DNA of 26,443 nt from CAZWSE01 sp964636575. GTDB taxonomy: Bacteria > Pseudomonadota > Alphaproteobacteria > Rhodobacterales > Rhodobacteraceae. The stretch lies in contig CAZWSE010000049.1 in the NCBI GenBank assembly GCA_964636575.1, positions 1 through 26,443 of the forward strand, read 5' to 3'. Position 1 is the stretch's first letter. Every line of letters begins with the position of its first letter. The notes beneath the pieces are model-generated. The model had not been told where the DNA came from. It ran no database searches and saw only the letters and a list, made by a program, of their open reading frames with translations. Positions 1 through 7,826 of the stretch are shown here, one piece after another. The translations under genes were made by a program, and so were the position numbers.

Positions 1-50
1 CAAATACCTCCGCCGGAGGCCCAAAAAATGGTACGTGGCCGTCAGGCCAC
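1..50 (-). terminator. Probable terminator region after the pseudouridine synthase gene
   Basis: Read on the minus strand, just past the stop of the pseudouridine synthase gene, there is a perfect 6-bp stem GTGGCC/GGCCAC (50-45 with 40-35) with a 4-nt loop, a short linker, then six T residues (28-23). A second small hairpin follows, CCTCC/GGAGG around a GGC loop, of the CCTCCGGCGG type that I know as a frequent intergenic terminator motif in Rhodobacterales. No gene is visible in these bases. The hairpins and T run are seen directly; the terminator role is inferred. Confidence 0.6.
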
Positions 51-66
51 CCCTTTGATCAACGCA

Positions 67-612
67 TCAAACCTCGCGCCAAGTTCCCAACTCCAAGCCC
101 TCCAATGACCAATCCCCAATCCGCCAGCGCACCAAACGCAAGGTCGGGCACCCCACTGCGGCCGTCATCCGGCGCACTTGTCGGTTGCGGCCTTCAGTGA
201 TGGTCAGCGAAATCCAGCAATCGGGCACAGACTTGCGAAAGCGCACGGGCGGATCGCGGGGCCAAAGATCAGGTGTATCAATTCGCTCAGCCTGAGCAGG
301 GCGGGTCAGACCATCCTTCAAAGTCACGCCCTTTCGCAACTGTGCTAGCTGGGCCTCGGTTATATCGCCCTCTATCTGCACCAGATAGGTCTTTGGCTGC
401 TTGAACTTTGGATCAGCAATACGAGCCTGCAACTTGCCGTCGTCGGTCAAAACCAAAAGCCCCTCACTGTCGCGGTCCAACCGACCTGCGGGATAGACTT
501 TCGGCACATTGATAAAGGCAGACAACGTCGGGCGCGCGGATCCTTCTGTACCCTTGTCGGTAAATTGCGACAGAACACCGAAAGGCTTGTTGAACAAAAT
601 AACACGGTTCAT
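67..612 (-). CDS. rluE: 23S rRNA pseudouridine synthase, RsuA/RluE family
   Basis: The 181-aa product belongs to the RsuA/RluB/E/F pseudouridine synthases, which isomerise uridine in rRNA in the cytoplasm. The N-terminus reads directly into the catalytic fold (MNRVILFNKPFGVLSQF), with no S4 domain in front, as in RluE. The catalytic motif GRLDRDSEGLLVLT lies at residues 43-56 with the nucleophilic Asp at 46; the C-terminal EGRNRQVRRM motif is present. An upstream in-frame ATG at 669 would overlap the preceding acylase gene and add a non-conserved stretch, so the start at 612 is preferred; it lies 13 bp after the acylase stop, so the two genes are probably cotranscribed. The exact target base (RluE modifies U2457 in E. 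coli) cannot be shown from sequence alone. Family call is firm, the RluE subgroup likely. Confidence 0.88.
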   Translation of the reverse strand: MNRVILFNKPFGVLSQFTDKGTEGSARPTLSAFINVPKVYPAGRLDRDSEGLLVLTDDGKLQARIADPKFKQPKTYLVQIEGDITEAQLAQLRKGVTLKDGLTRPAQAERIDTPDLWPRDPPVRFRKSVPDCWISLTITEGRNRQVRRMTAAVGCPTLRLVRWRIGDWSLEGLELGTWREV

Positions 613-625
613 ATCAAACAGGCCA

Positions 626-3094
626 TCACGGTGCTGGCACCAAAGTCGTAACACCCACAGCCGCCGCACGGGCCAAATCTACGTCCAACGACATCGGAAT
701 ATACTCACCGCGGCGCCACAACTGGGCCATATCGTCATAGTGGCGCGACAACATATGCCCCGACTGACCGGTTGATATGATAAAGACGGAACTGTCCGGA
801 TCGGCCATATCATAGACCCCGCGATAGCCTGCACCATGCACATTCAAAAACGGGTCCGCCTCAGACCCCAATGTCAGACCGCGCATCAAGGTCTGGTCTC
901 CACCGCTGGTTGACTGACGGATATTGGCAAAGGCGCGGAAAATAGGCGCATCACCTAGAACTGGATGATTATGCGCTGCCTGATGGGCATCGCCCCACCG
1001 CAGGGATTCAAGCGTCGTGCCATAGCGATCCTCCAACCAGACAAGTGCATCCTCAAGGGCAAGGGCTGCCATCTCGGGGCAGGTTTCAACCGTCTCGCTC
1101 TGGATTACATCACACCACGCAGCCGCCCCTTCGATATCGCGGAATGCGCGCTCTATGAACAATGGCTCCACATGGGGAAACCCGTCCGCTACAGGGCCAA
1201 GCTCATCGCGGATCATGCGGTCCTGCAACTTGCGGATCCATATGGAATAGATCAGCGGCTCCGGCAGATGCTCTGACATTTCACCGTTCCAATCGGCGAG
1301 CAACTGCAAAGCCCTTTGACGTTCGCGCTCCTTGGTGCCCTCAGGCGCAGCAGCGCCGGAAAACCACAACTCAGCCCCAATCAAGGGCAGCAAAGTCCGC
1401 GCCGTAAAGCTGACCGTATCAAGCTGCGCTTCAATGAAACTGTCGCGGGTATGAACCTGCCGGATCTGCATTAACCGCTGCCAGCGTTGAATACGCTGCG
1501 TATCCCCCCAATCAAACGACAGATGGTTGGGAAACGGGCGTTCGACGATCTTGTTGTTGGTATTACCTAAAATGCCGCCCGTAGGGGCCACATATTCAGG
1601 GTTCGCCACATAAGGCGCCAGCCCGAGCCATCTGTTCTCACTGCGCCACCCGGGGGTCGGCAGGCGCCCCTGACTTTGATGACGGGCATCGCGGCGCGGC
1701 ATTGTGCCAAAGGTCTTCATCGCAATCGTAGATTGGTCGATCAGCATCACGTTCTTGCTTGGCGCGACATAGCCTGCACCAGCCGAAATACCTTCCGTCA
1801 CAGACCCCGCACGCATCAAGCCCATCAAAGCGGACACACTTGCGTCCTGCCCATCCAGCAAGGTCCATCCTAGAGACGCCACATGCGCAGTCGGGGTCAC
1901 CAGACCAAGGTTAAAATCCGCATCCGGCAACACGGGGCCGTTCTGGGTCCACCGCAGGGTCAGTGTGACAGGGGCTGCGTCCTTTATCGCAATGATCGAA
2001 GATCGGGTCTCAAACGGGGCAAACCCGCCCGGGATGCGGTATTCTTCCACGTTGTCTGGGTTCAATTGCTCAACAAAAACATCCTGATCGTCCACAAAGC
2101 TCGACGTCATCCCCCAAGCGAGCTTTTCACTCCGGCCCAACATAACCACTGGCAATCCCGGAATGGTGCCACCGATCACATCGCCCGAAGCAAGGCGCAA
2201 TCGCGCCAGATACCATTGCGTTGGGGCCGTAAACGCCGAATGGGGATCATTGGCCAACAATGTCCCGCCGGCAGCCGACCGCGTTGTCGCCGCAGCCCAA
2301 GCATTCGACGCACCCGCAAAGGCGCGGGGTCCAAAGGGTGACAAAGGCTGATGTTCGGGTGCGCGGTACGTAGCAGTCCGCACAAAAGGCGCATCAAACA
2401 ATGACGCATATTCCGGCAAGGCAGCCACGCCATTGCCCGGCGCATCTGGCATCAAATCCTTGATCCGGTCAGGATCAGGCAAGGCAAACGACACCTGCGC
2501 ACGTAACACTTCGGTCTGCAAATGGGTCGCATTCTGAACGCCCAACAGCTTGAGAATGGCAATGCTGTCAGCAGGGCGCCACGGGGCCAACGGGGTCGTG
2601 TATAGAAACATCTCAGGGGCGCCACGGCCCAAGGCGGATTGGTTGATCTCTTCCAATCGGGTGTTCACGCCACGGGCATAGGCCAACAAAGCGGCCTTAG
2701 TATACGCGTCCTGCGCCTCAACCGATGACACAGCCTGTCCGTAAATGTCCAAACGGCGCATTAGGCTATCGCTGGCCAAAGTCTCCATCCCGAAAATCTC
2801 GGACAAACGGCCTTGGGCCGTGCGACGCATCACAGTCATCTGCCACAACCGGTCCTGAGCATGGGCATAGCCAAGCCCGAAATAACTGTCAGTGTCGGTC
2901 TCGCCCAAGATATGGGGGACATCAGCGGTATCACGAACGATCTCAATCGGGGCCGAAATGCCCGCAACCTCAAGCGTTGCGGTGTAATCGGGCAGGGACC
3001 GCGCAGCGAGGTAATAGACAAAACACCCCACAGCCACGATCGCAATGATCGCGCCCGCTGTCAGCCGCAAAAGCCACTGAAACACTGATGCCAT
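626..3094 (-). CDS. Membrane-anchored penicillin acylase family protein (Ntn hydrolase)
   Basis: The 822-aa product is a penicillin amidase (peptidase S45) precursor. Members cleave amide bonds of penicillin, cephalosporin, aculeacin or acyl-homoserine lactones after self-cleavage into two chains. Residues about 5-31 form one hydrophobic helix (LLRLTAGAIIAIVAVG...), so the protein is probably secreted or anchored in the inner membrane facing the periplasm. An IEIVRD...VPHILGET segment and the GLGYAHAQDRLWQM motif mark the alpha-chain start. GASNAWA places the nucleophilic Ser at residue 263; the residue before it is Ala where many relatives have Gly. The longer reading frame to 3175 adds 27 unrelated residues; the ATG at 3094 immediately precedes the hydrophobic helix and was chosen. 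It heads a probable two-gene unit with the pseudouridine synthase and is divergent from the reductase gene 84 bp away. Substrate unknown; acyl-homoserine lactone is one possibility. Confidence 0.9.
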   Translation of the reverse strand: MASVFQWLLRLTAGAIIAIVAVGCFVYYLAARSLPDYTATLEVAGISAPIEIVRDTADVPHILGETDTDSYFGLGYAHAQDRLWQMTVMRRTAQGRLSEIFGMETLASDSLMRRLDIYGQAVSSVEAQDAYTKAALLAYARGVNTRLEEINQSALGRGAPEMFLYTTPLAPWRPADSIAILKLLGVQNATHLQTEVLRAQVSFALPDPDRIKDLMPDAPGNGVAALPEYASLFDAPFVRTATYRAPEHQPLSPFGPRAFAGASNAWAAATTRSAAGGTLLANDPHSAFTAPTQWYLARLRLASGDVIGGTIPGLPVVMLGRSEKLAWGMTSSFVDDQDVFVEQLNPDNVEEYRIPGGFAPFETRSSIIAIKDAAPVTLTLRWTQNGPVLPDADFNLGLVTPTAHVASLGWTLLDGQDASVSALMGLMRAGSVTEGISAGAGYVAPSKNVMLIDQSTIAMKTFGTMPRRDARHQSQGRLPTPGWRSENRWLGLAPYVANPEYVAPTGGILGNTNNKIVERPFPNHLSFDWGDTQRIQRWQRLMQIRQVHTRDSFIEAQLDTVSFTARTLLPLIGAELWFSGAAAPEGTKERERQRALQLLADWNGEMSEHLPEPLIYSIWIRKLQDRMIRDELGPVADGFPHVEPLFIERAFRDIEGAAAWCDVIQSETVETCPEMAALALEDALVWLEDRYGTTLESLRWGDAHQAAHNHPVLGDAPIFRAFANIRQSTSGGDQTLMRGLTLGSEADPFLNVHGAGYRGVYDMADPDSSVFIISTGQSGHMLSRHYDDMAQLWRRGEYIPMSLDVDLARAAAVGVTTLVPAP

Positions 3095-3178
3095 GAATGG
3101 TCTCGCTCGTTTTGACCTTGAATATGGACTGGTAGGGCGACACAAACACGAGTGCAAGTTGGAACAGGGGATCAAGCA

Positions 3179-4051
3179 ATGACGAAACTGGCATTTCTGG
3201 GCTTAGGCGTAATGGGCGGACCAATGGCAGGGCACCTGCAAAAGGCAGGCCACGATGTAACCGTCTACAACAGAACCGCGTCAAAAGCGCAGGCTTGGGC
3301 CAAGGAATACGGAGGATCCGCCGCCGACACGCCACGCGCGGCCGCGACAGGCGCCGACTTTGTGATGGCCTGCGTCGGCAATGATGATGACTTGCGCTCG
3401 GTTTGTCTGGGCGAGGATGGCGCTTTTGCGGGCATGGCATCCGGCGCGACCTTCGTGGACCACACAACCGTTTCGTCAAAAGTCACGGCCGAGCTTTATG
3501 ATCTGGCCAAATCCGCAGGCATCGCCTTTGTGGACGCACCAGTATCGGGCGGACAAGCAGGTGCGGAAAACGGGGTGCTGTCCGTCATGTGCGGCGGCGA
3601 TCAAGCGGCCTATGACGCCTCCGAGCCGATCATCGCAGCTTACGCCCGCATTTGCCGCCGCATCGGCGCAAGCGGGGCAGGCCAAATGACCAAAATGTGC
3701 AACCAGATCGCGATTGCGGGGCTGGTGCAAGGGCTATCCGAGGCGATGCACTTTGCCGAAAAAGCAGGGCTCGATGGGGAAGCCGTGGTGGAAGTCATCA
3801 GTCAAGGCGCCGCGGGCAGCTGGCAAATGTCGAACCGCTACCAAACCATGATCGCGGATGATTTTGACCACGGGTTTGCAGTGGATTGGATGCGCAAGGA
3901 TCTGGCGATTTGCCTGTCCACGGCAGATGAAACAGGGGCCAGCCTTCCGGTGACCGCCCTTGTGGATCAGTTCTACAAGGACGTCCAAAAGCAGGGCGGC
4001 GGGCGCTGGGATACATCAAGTTTGCTCAAAAGACTGCGGGTTTTGGGCTAA
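3179..4051 (+). CDS. NAD(P)-dependent 3-hydroxyisobutyrate dehydrogenase-family reductase
   Basis: The 290-aa protein is a beta-hydroxyacid dehydrogenase: an N-terminal Rossmann domain and an all-helical C-terminal domain. GLGVMGGPM (8-16) is the dinucleotide loop; YNRT at 30-33 (Asn-Arg after the second strand) suggests NADP(H) rather than NAD. DAPVSGG (119-125) is the substrate-binding motif, and GAGQMTKMCNQ holds the catalytic Lys 172. Length is normal for the family. Candidate substrates are 3-hydroxyisobutyrate, glyoxylate/succinic semialdehyde or tartronate semialdehyde; sequence alone does not decide. The ATG at 3179 starts exactly on the conserved MTKLAFLGLG strand, so the upstream in-frame start at 3152 was rejected. 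The gene is divergent from the acylase; TTGACC at 3112-3117 is a possible -35 box but no matching -10 at good spacing was seen. Confidence 0.87.
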   Translation: MTKLAFLGLGVMGGPMAGHLQKAGHDVTVYNRTASKAQAWAKEYGGSAADTPRAAATGADFVMACVGNDDDLRSVCLGEDGAFAGMASGATFVDHTTVSSKVTAELYDLAKSAGIAFVDAPVSGGQAGAENGVLSVMCGGDQAAYDASEPIIAAYARICRRIGASGAGQMTKMCNQIAIAGLVQGLSEAMHFAEKAGLDGEAVVEVISQGAAGSWQMSNRYQTMIADDFDHGFAVDWMRKDLAICLSTADETGASLPVTALVDQFYKDVQKQGGGRWDTSSLLKRLRVLG

Positions 4052-4059
4052 AGACGCAG

Positions 4060-4077
4060 CCAAAATTGACATTTTGG
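4060..4077 (+). repeat. Perfect 7-bp inverted repeat after the reductase gene
   Basis: CCAAAAT TGAC ATTTTGG forms a perfect hairpin, or a palindromic operator, 8 bp after the reductase stop and 54 bp before the PAS gene start. No T run follows on the plus strand, so it is a poor intrinsic terminator. It may be a protein binding site or an mRNA 3'-end stem. The repeat is seen directly; its role is unknown. Confidence 0.5.
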
Positions 4078-4095
4078 TAAGGCATTGGTGGCAGA

Positions 4096-4122
4096 CCTGA
4101 GCACGTTCACTCGAGCTCAGGA
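4096..4122 (+). promoter_or_regulatory. Hairpin covering the ribosome binding site of the PAS gene
   Basis: CCTGAGC (4096-4102) and GCTCAGG (4115-4121) form a perfect 7-bp stem with a 12-nt loop. The right arm contains most of the Shine-Dalgarno-like AGGA (4119-4122), which sits 9 nt before the ATG at 4132. Folded, the stem would hide the ribosome binding site, so translation of the PAS gene could be controlled at RNA level. It could equally be a DNA operator. Structure seen; function inferred. Confidence 0.45.
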
Positions 4123-4131
4123 TAATTCTCA

Positions 4132-5382
4132 ATGTATGACGCGCCCCCGACCCAAGACCGGTTCACAGTTGAAACCTTGCACAGCGGTGGATCTGACCAG
4201 TATTCGATCAACGATGTGTTTTTCTCCGCAACCGATGATCGGGGCAATATCACAGCCTGCGATGGGCTATTCAAAACTGTCTGTGAACATGAACAAAACG
4301 ATCTGATTGGTGCACCGCACAACGCCATTCGGCATCCAGACATGCCTAAAGGTCTGTTCAACCTGATGTGGGACCGTTTGAACAAGGCGCAAACCATTGC
4401 AGTCTACATCAAAAACAAAACCGCATCGGGTGGGCACTATTGGGTCTTTGCGGTGCTCACGCCTATAAAAGACGGCTTTAGCGCGGTTCATTTCAAACCC
4501 TCATCGGAACACTTCCCGCGCATTGCTGAGATCTACGGCGATATGCTGGCGCGTGAAGCCAGCGAAAACCTGTCGCCTTCCAAAAGTGCGGATATGTTGT
4601 TAGAACGGGTCGCCGATCTGGGCTTCGAAAGCTACGAAGCCTTCATGCACGCGGCCCTCGTCGACGAAACACTGTCGCGCGAAACACTGGGCGGGCAGAC
4701 ACCGGATACCCAGCTGGAACTGTTGATGCGTGTGCGCGACGGGGTCGAACAAATCAAAGCCGACATCGCGCTGGTCGACAAGATTTTCAAAGAAACCCAC
4801 CAAATTCCGTTCAACATGCGCCTGCAAGCTGGCCGCCTTGAAGGGGCGGCGGGTCCCATTTCTGTTATTTCGTCCAACCACCGTGAAATGACCCAGCGGT
4901 TGGAAACGTCGGTGCATCAGTTCCACGGGGCCAAAGGGCTGAACAGTGATATCGTGCTGAACGGTGCGTTTCTGTGTTCTGTCTCAGGGCTGCAACGGCA
5001 TGTGCAAAAACGCTATACAGCGGACCCCAATGCGGAAAATGCCAATGGCGATGATCACTATATTCAGATGTTCACGACCAAAACTGCTCAGTTTGACCGC
5101 GACGCGATGGAGCTTATGGCCTCCATCTCGGACCGGATTTCGCAGTTCTCAGGCATCTGTCGGGATGTACGCCGGTTGACTTCAGGGTTAGAGCTGACCC
5201 GCATCATGTGCAAAATCGAACGCTCCAAATTGGTGTCCGGCACCGAAGGGCTTGATGAAATCATCAACCGATTAACGGACGCTCAAGACCGGATATCCAA
5301 AGCACTGACCAAGATCGAAGACGCCTCAAGCGAAATCACAAGTCTTGTATCCACACTGAACGGTCAAACCGCAAATGCATAG
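4132..5382 (+). CDS. PAS-domain protein, Aer-like sensor without a methyl-accepting domain
   Basis: The 416-aa soluble protein has an N-terminal PAS domain of the Aer (aerotaxis receptor) type at about residues 25-125: the FFSATDDRGNITACDG strand, DLIGAPHNAIRHPDMPKGLF with the hallmark HPDMP at 68-72, and GGHYWVFAVLTPI. Aer PAS domains bind FAD and sense redox or oxygen. The remaining ~290 residues are predicted mainly helical and end in a heptad-like region (ISKALTKIEDASSEITSLVSTLN), but I see neither the chemoreceptor signalling hairpin nor a kinase, GGDEF or EAL domain. There are no membrane helices. It may be a cytoplasmic signalling partner of chemotaxis-like proteins, which is inference. 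It lies 80 bp after the reductase gene, and its leader carries two hairpins. Confidence 0.75.
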   Translation: MYDAPPTQDRFTVETLHSGGSDQYSINDVFFSATDDRGNITACDGLFKTVCEHEQNDLIGAPHNAIRHPDMPKGLFNLMWDRLNKAQTIAVYIKNKTASGGHYWVFAVLTPIKDGFSAVHFKPSSEHFPRIAEIYGDMLAREASENLSPSKSADMLLERVADLGFESYEAFMHAALVDETLSRETLGGQTPDTQLELLMRVRDGVEQIKADIALVDKIFKETHQIPFNMRLQAGRLEGAAGPISVISSNHREMTQRLETSVHQFHGAKGLNSDIVLNGAFLCSVSGLQRHVQKRYTADPNAENANGDDHYIQMFTTKTAQFDRDAMELMASISDRISQFSGICRDVRRLTSGLELTRIMCKIERSKLVSGTEGLDEIINRLTDAQDRISKALTKIEDASSEITSLVSTLNGQTANA

Positions 5383-5406
5383 GGCCGCCCTGTTTCAAGG
5401 CGGCCC
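5382..5406. terminator. Hairpin between the convergent PAS and SYLF genes
   Basis: GGGCCGCC (5382-5389) and GGCGGCCC (5399-5406) form a perfect 8-bp GC stem with a 9-nt loop. The left arm begins on the last base of the PAS stop codon. The region lies between two convergent genes, so the stem can serve both. Downstream T content is weak (TGCTT on plus), so termination would rely mainly on the stem. Confidence 0.6.
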
Positions 5407-5426
5407 TGCTTAAACCATCGGTCGCT

Positions 5427-6002
5427 TTAAGGAATGATGCGGGTGTACTTTACGCCCTCAAGGGTGGCGCCGATGCGCAGCCCTTCACGGCCAAAAACAG
5501 CCGCCAAAACCGGCGCCAGAACGGTCGTCGTCTCAGCCTTGGCGCTGTCGCCTTTGTCCGAGATCACATATTCCAGATCCGCCCCTGCAGCCCAACCGGG
5601 GGACCGGCGGAACCCCGTCAGCGCGTCTTCTGTCATAAAGAACAGAACATGCGCATATTGCTGTGCGCCGATCTGAAGGCCCGCACTCGCGCTGGCCGCG
5701 GAATAGTAGTCCACTGTCACACCGCCCAAGCGCAGTGCACCGCGTCCATAACCGCCGCCCAAGCCAAAGCCGGCCTCCGTGACCAAAGGCATGACAAGCA
5801 TCCCGTTGGCCTTTTCAGACAGTGTAACCGTGTTGGGGTAGGTGTTGTACATTTCGTTCAAGGTCGCATCGACGCGCGCATCAATCCGTGCGGGGCCCTG
5901 CGTGCCAATTCCGTTGCCACAGGCAGCTGTAACGCCTGCGCCTGCCAATGCACCAAAGGTGAAACCACGCCGCGACAGCGCTGATTTGGTAAAATTGCTC
6001 AT
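5427..6002 (-). CDS. SYLF/Ysc84-domain lipid-binding protein with Tat-type lipoprotein signal
   Basis: The 191-aa protein starts with SRRGFTFGALAGAGVTAAC: twin arginines at 11-12, a short hydrophobic stretch, and a lipobox-like VTAAC with Cys 28, so export by the Tat route and lipid attachment are plausible. Residues about 45-191 match the SYLF (Ysc84-type, formerly DUF500) domain: KANGMLVMPLVTEAGFGLGGGYGRGAL, then DYYSAASASAGLQIGAQQY and FFMTEDALTGFRRS. SYLF domains bind phosphoinositides and actin filaments in eukaryotes; the bacterial role is unclear, probably at the cell envelope. It is a single gene, convergent with the PAS gene. A 10-bp palindrome ATAGGCCTAT lies 56 bp upstream of the start (6058-6067) and could be an operator. 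Domain call is good, function unknown. Confidence 0.82.
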   Translation of the reverse strand: MSNFTKSALSRRGFTFGALAGAGVTAACGNGIGTQGPARIDARVDATLNEMYNTYPNTVTLSEKANGMLVMPLVTEAGFGLGGGYGRGALRLGGVTVDYYSAASASAGLQIGAQQYAHVLFFMTEDALTGFRRSPGWAAGADLEYVISDKGDSAKAETTTVLAPVLAAVFGREGLRIGATLEGVKYTRIIP

Positions 6003-6138
6003 GTGATCTGCCTATAGTTGTTGCTCATCTGCCGGTTGTCCGGTCTATGGCAGCAATATAGGCCTATTTCTATGGGGTTGTCACGCCCCAAACACATCAT
6101 ATTGCGGTGATCACGAGAAACCGCCGATTAAGCAGCCC

Positions 6139-7134
6139 TTATTGCAAAAGTTTCGCCGCAGCAGGCGCGAAATAGGTCAAAATGCCATCGCATCCGGCGC
6201 GTTTGAACCCAAGCAGGCTTTCCATCATCACCTTTTCACCGTCAATCCAGCCGTTTTGCGCGGCAGCCTGCACCATCGCGTATTCGCCTGACACTTGGTA
6301 GGCATAGGTCGGCACGCCAAAGCCGTCTTTGACACGGCGGCAAATGTCCAAATAGGGCATGCCGGGCTTGACCATGACCATATCAGCGCCTTCTTGCAGG
6401 TCCCGCTCGATCAGGCGCAGGGCTTCATCTGAATTGGCGGGATCCATCTGATAGGTCTTCTTGTCCCCCGTCAAAGCGCCCGATGCCCCAACCGCATCGC
6501 GAAACGGGCCATAAAAGGCGCTGGCATATTTGGCCGCATAGGACAGAATCATCACATTCTGATGCCCTGCCGCCTCAAGCCCCGACCGCATCGCACCAAT
6601 CCGGCCATCCATCATATCAGACGGGCCAATGATATCGGCACCCGCCTCGGCTTGGGCCAAAGTCATCTTCACCAAGGCCTCAACAGTGCGGTCATTCACG
6701 ATCTGGCCGTCTTCGACAAAGCCGTCGTGGCCGTTGATGTTATAGGGGTCCAAGGCCACATCGGTCATCACCGCCATATCCGGCACAGCCTTTTTGATGG
6801 CGCGGGTGGCTTGGTTCGACAGGTTGTCAGGGTTCCAAGCCTCTGCACAGTCCTCGGTCTTCAAGGACGCGTCGGTATAGGGAAAAATGCAAACGGCAGG
6901 GATGCCCAAGGCATGCGCTTCAACCGCAGCCTCAGCGATTTTATCAACGCTGCGGCGTACCACACCGGGCATAGAGCTCACAGGTTCCTCAATACCTTCA
7001 CCGGCACGCACAAAAATGGGCCAGATGAAATCCTGCGGTGACAATGTGTTTTCAGCGACCAACCCACGTATCGCAGGGCTTTGACGCGCGCGGCGCAAAC
7101 GGGCAGCAGGGAAAGGAGCAACGGTAGGTTTCAT
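6139..7134 (-). CDS. hemB: Delta-aminolevulinic acid dehydratase (porphobilinogen synthase)
   Basis: The 331-aa cytosolic enzyme condenses two 5-aminolevulinate molecules to porphobilinogen in heme, cobalamin and (bacterio)chlorophyll synthesis. Schiff-base lysines are Lys 202 (SYAAKYASAFYGPFRDA) and Lys 256 (MVKPGMPYLD). The metal loop TDVALDPYNINGHDG at 125-138 lacks the cysteines of zinc enzymes, marking it as the Mg/K-dependent type usual in alphaproteobacteria. The DMMDGRIGAMR motif is present. The reading frame extends upstream to 7305, but the family starts at MKPTVAPFPAARLRR, so the ATG at 7134 was chosen; the extension would overlap the divergent gene. Length is typical. There is no clear intrinsic terminator after it; it may run on toward the SYLF gene 136 bp away. 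Confidence 0.96.
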   Translation of the reverse strand: MKPTVAPFPAARLRRARQSPAIRGLVAENTLSPQDFIWPIFVRAGEGIEEPVSSMPGVVRRSVDKIAEAAVEAHALGIPAVCIFPYTDASLKTEDCAEAWNPDNLSNQATRAIKKAVPDMAVMTDVALDPYNINGHDGFVEDGQIVNDRTVEALVKMTLAQAEAGADIIGPSDMMDGRIGAMRSGLEAAGHQNVMILSYAAKYASAFYGPFRDAVGASGALTGDKKTYQMDPANSDEALRLIERDLQEGADMVMVKPGMPYLDICRRVKDGFGVPTYAYQVSGEYAMVQAAAQNGWIDGEKVMMESLLGFKRAGCDGILTYFAPAAAKLLQ

Positions 7135-7267
7135 CTCATAGGCCTTTGCAAATCTGTGCATTCCAGAACACGCCAAAAGGGATACATGGAATTTTGAGCG
7201 CGACAAGGGTAGGAATCGCAAGCTGCGCGCTCTAAGAGGAACAGCACGACACGAAAAGGCTGCCGTT

Positions 7268-7792
7268 TTGGACTGGTACAAATCCGTATTTGAACTGATA
7301 GACATGCGTTCTTTCTCGAACCTTTGGTTCTGGATCGCGCTTGCTGTGGTCTGGTCATCGGCCAGCCATTGGGTGCTCGGCGTGCCCTATGACATGGTTC
7401 TGCGCGCGCGCCGGCAAGGCGGACAGGCAGAAGCCGACCTCGAAGACATGATCCGCATGTATTCCAACCGGCTGCTCTTTATTAGCGGGGTTTCTGGTCT
7501 CTGGATCCTTGCATTTGGTTGCTTTTTCCTAACCGGTCTCGGGATGCTCGGTTTCATGTATGATTTCGAATTTGCCCAAGCCGTGTTCCTGCTGGCCTTC
7601 CCGATGTCGCTTGTCGGGCTGTTAAGCCTCTCAACCGCGCGACTTATCACCGACGAAGGCTCAACCGGGGAACTTTTACGCAAACGTCTGACCCGCCACC
7701 GTCTTTACACCCAGATCATCGGGATGATTTCGATTTTTGTCACAGCCATGTGGGGCATGTTCCAAAACATGTCCGCTGGCGTTCTGGGTTGA
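7268..7792 (+). CDS. Small conserved membrane protein upstream of mfd (so-called SufBCD component)
   Basis: The 174-aa protein has about four hydrophobic helices (near residues 18-38, 68-92, 102-124 and 147-168). It is of a kind I recall from Rhodobacterales genomes, often labelled component of SufBCD complex; I see no Suf motif or Fe-S ligand that supports that label. The start is probably the TTG at 7268: an AAGG lies 7 nt before it and the encoded DWYKSVFELID leads into the conserved MRSFSNLWFWIALAVVW segment. The ATG at 7304 (residue 13) has no ribosome binding site. It ends 34 bp before mfd on the same strand, so cotranscription is likely. It is divergent from hemB. Molecular function unknown. 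Confidence 0.78.
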   Translation: MDWYKSVFELIDMRSFSNLWFWIALAVVWSSASHWVLGVPYDMVLRARRQGGQAEADLEDMIRMYSNRLLFISGVSGLWILAFGCFFLTGLGMLGFMYDFEFAQAVFLLAFPMSLVGLLSLSTARLITDEGSTGELLRKRLTRHRLYTQIIGMISIFVTAMWGMFQNMSAGVLG

Positions 7793-7826
7793 CACATCCA
7801 CGTTTGAACACAGGTTCATCCAAAGC

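Noticed and set aside
6104..6124. GCGGT/ACCGC inverted repeat after hemB as an intrinsic terminator
   Set aside because: Short stem with an 11-nt loop and no T run on the minus strand.
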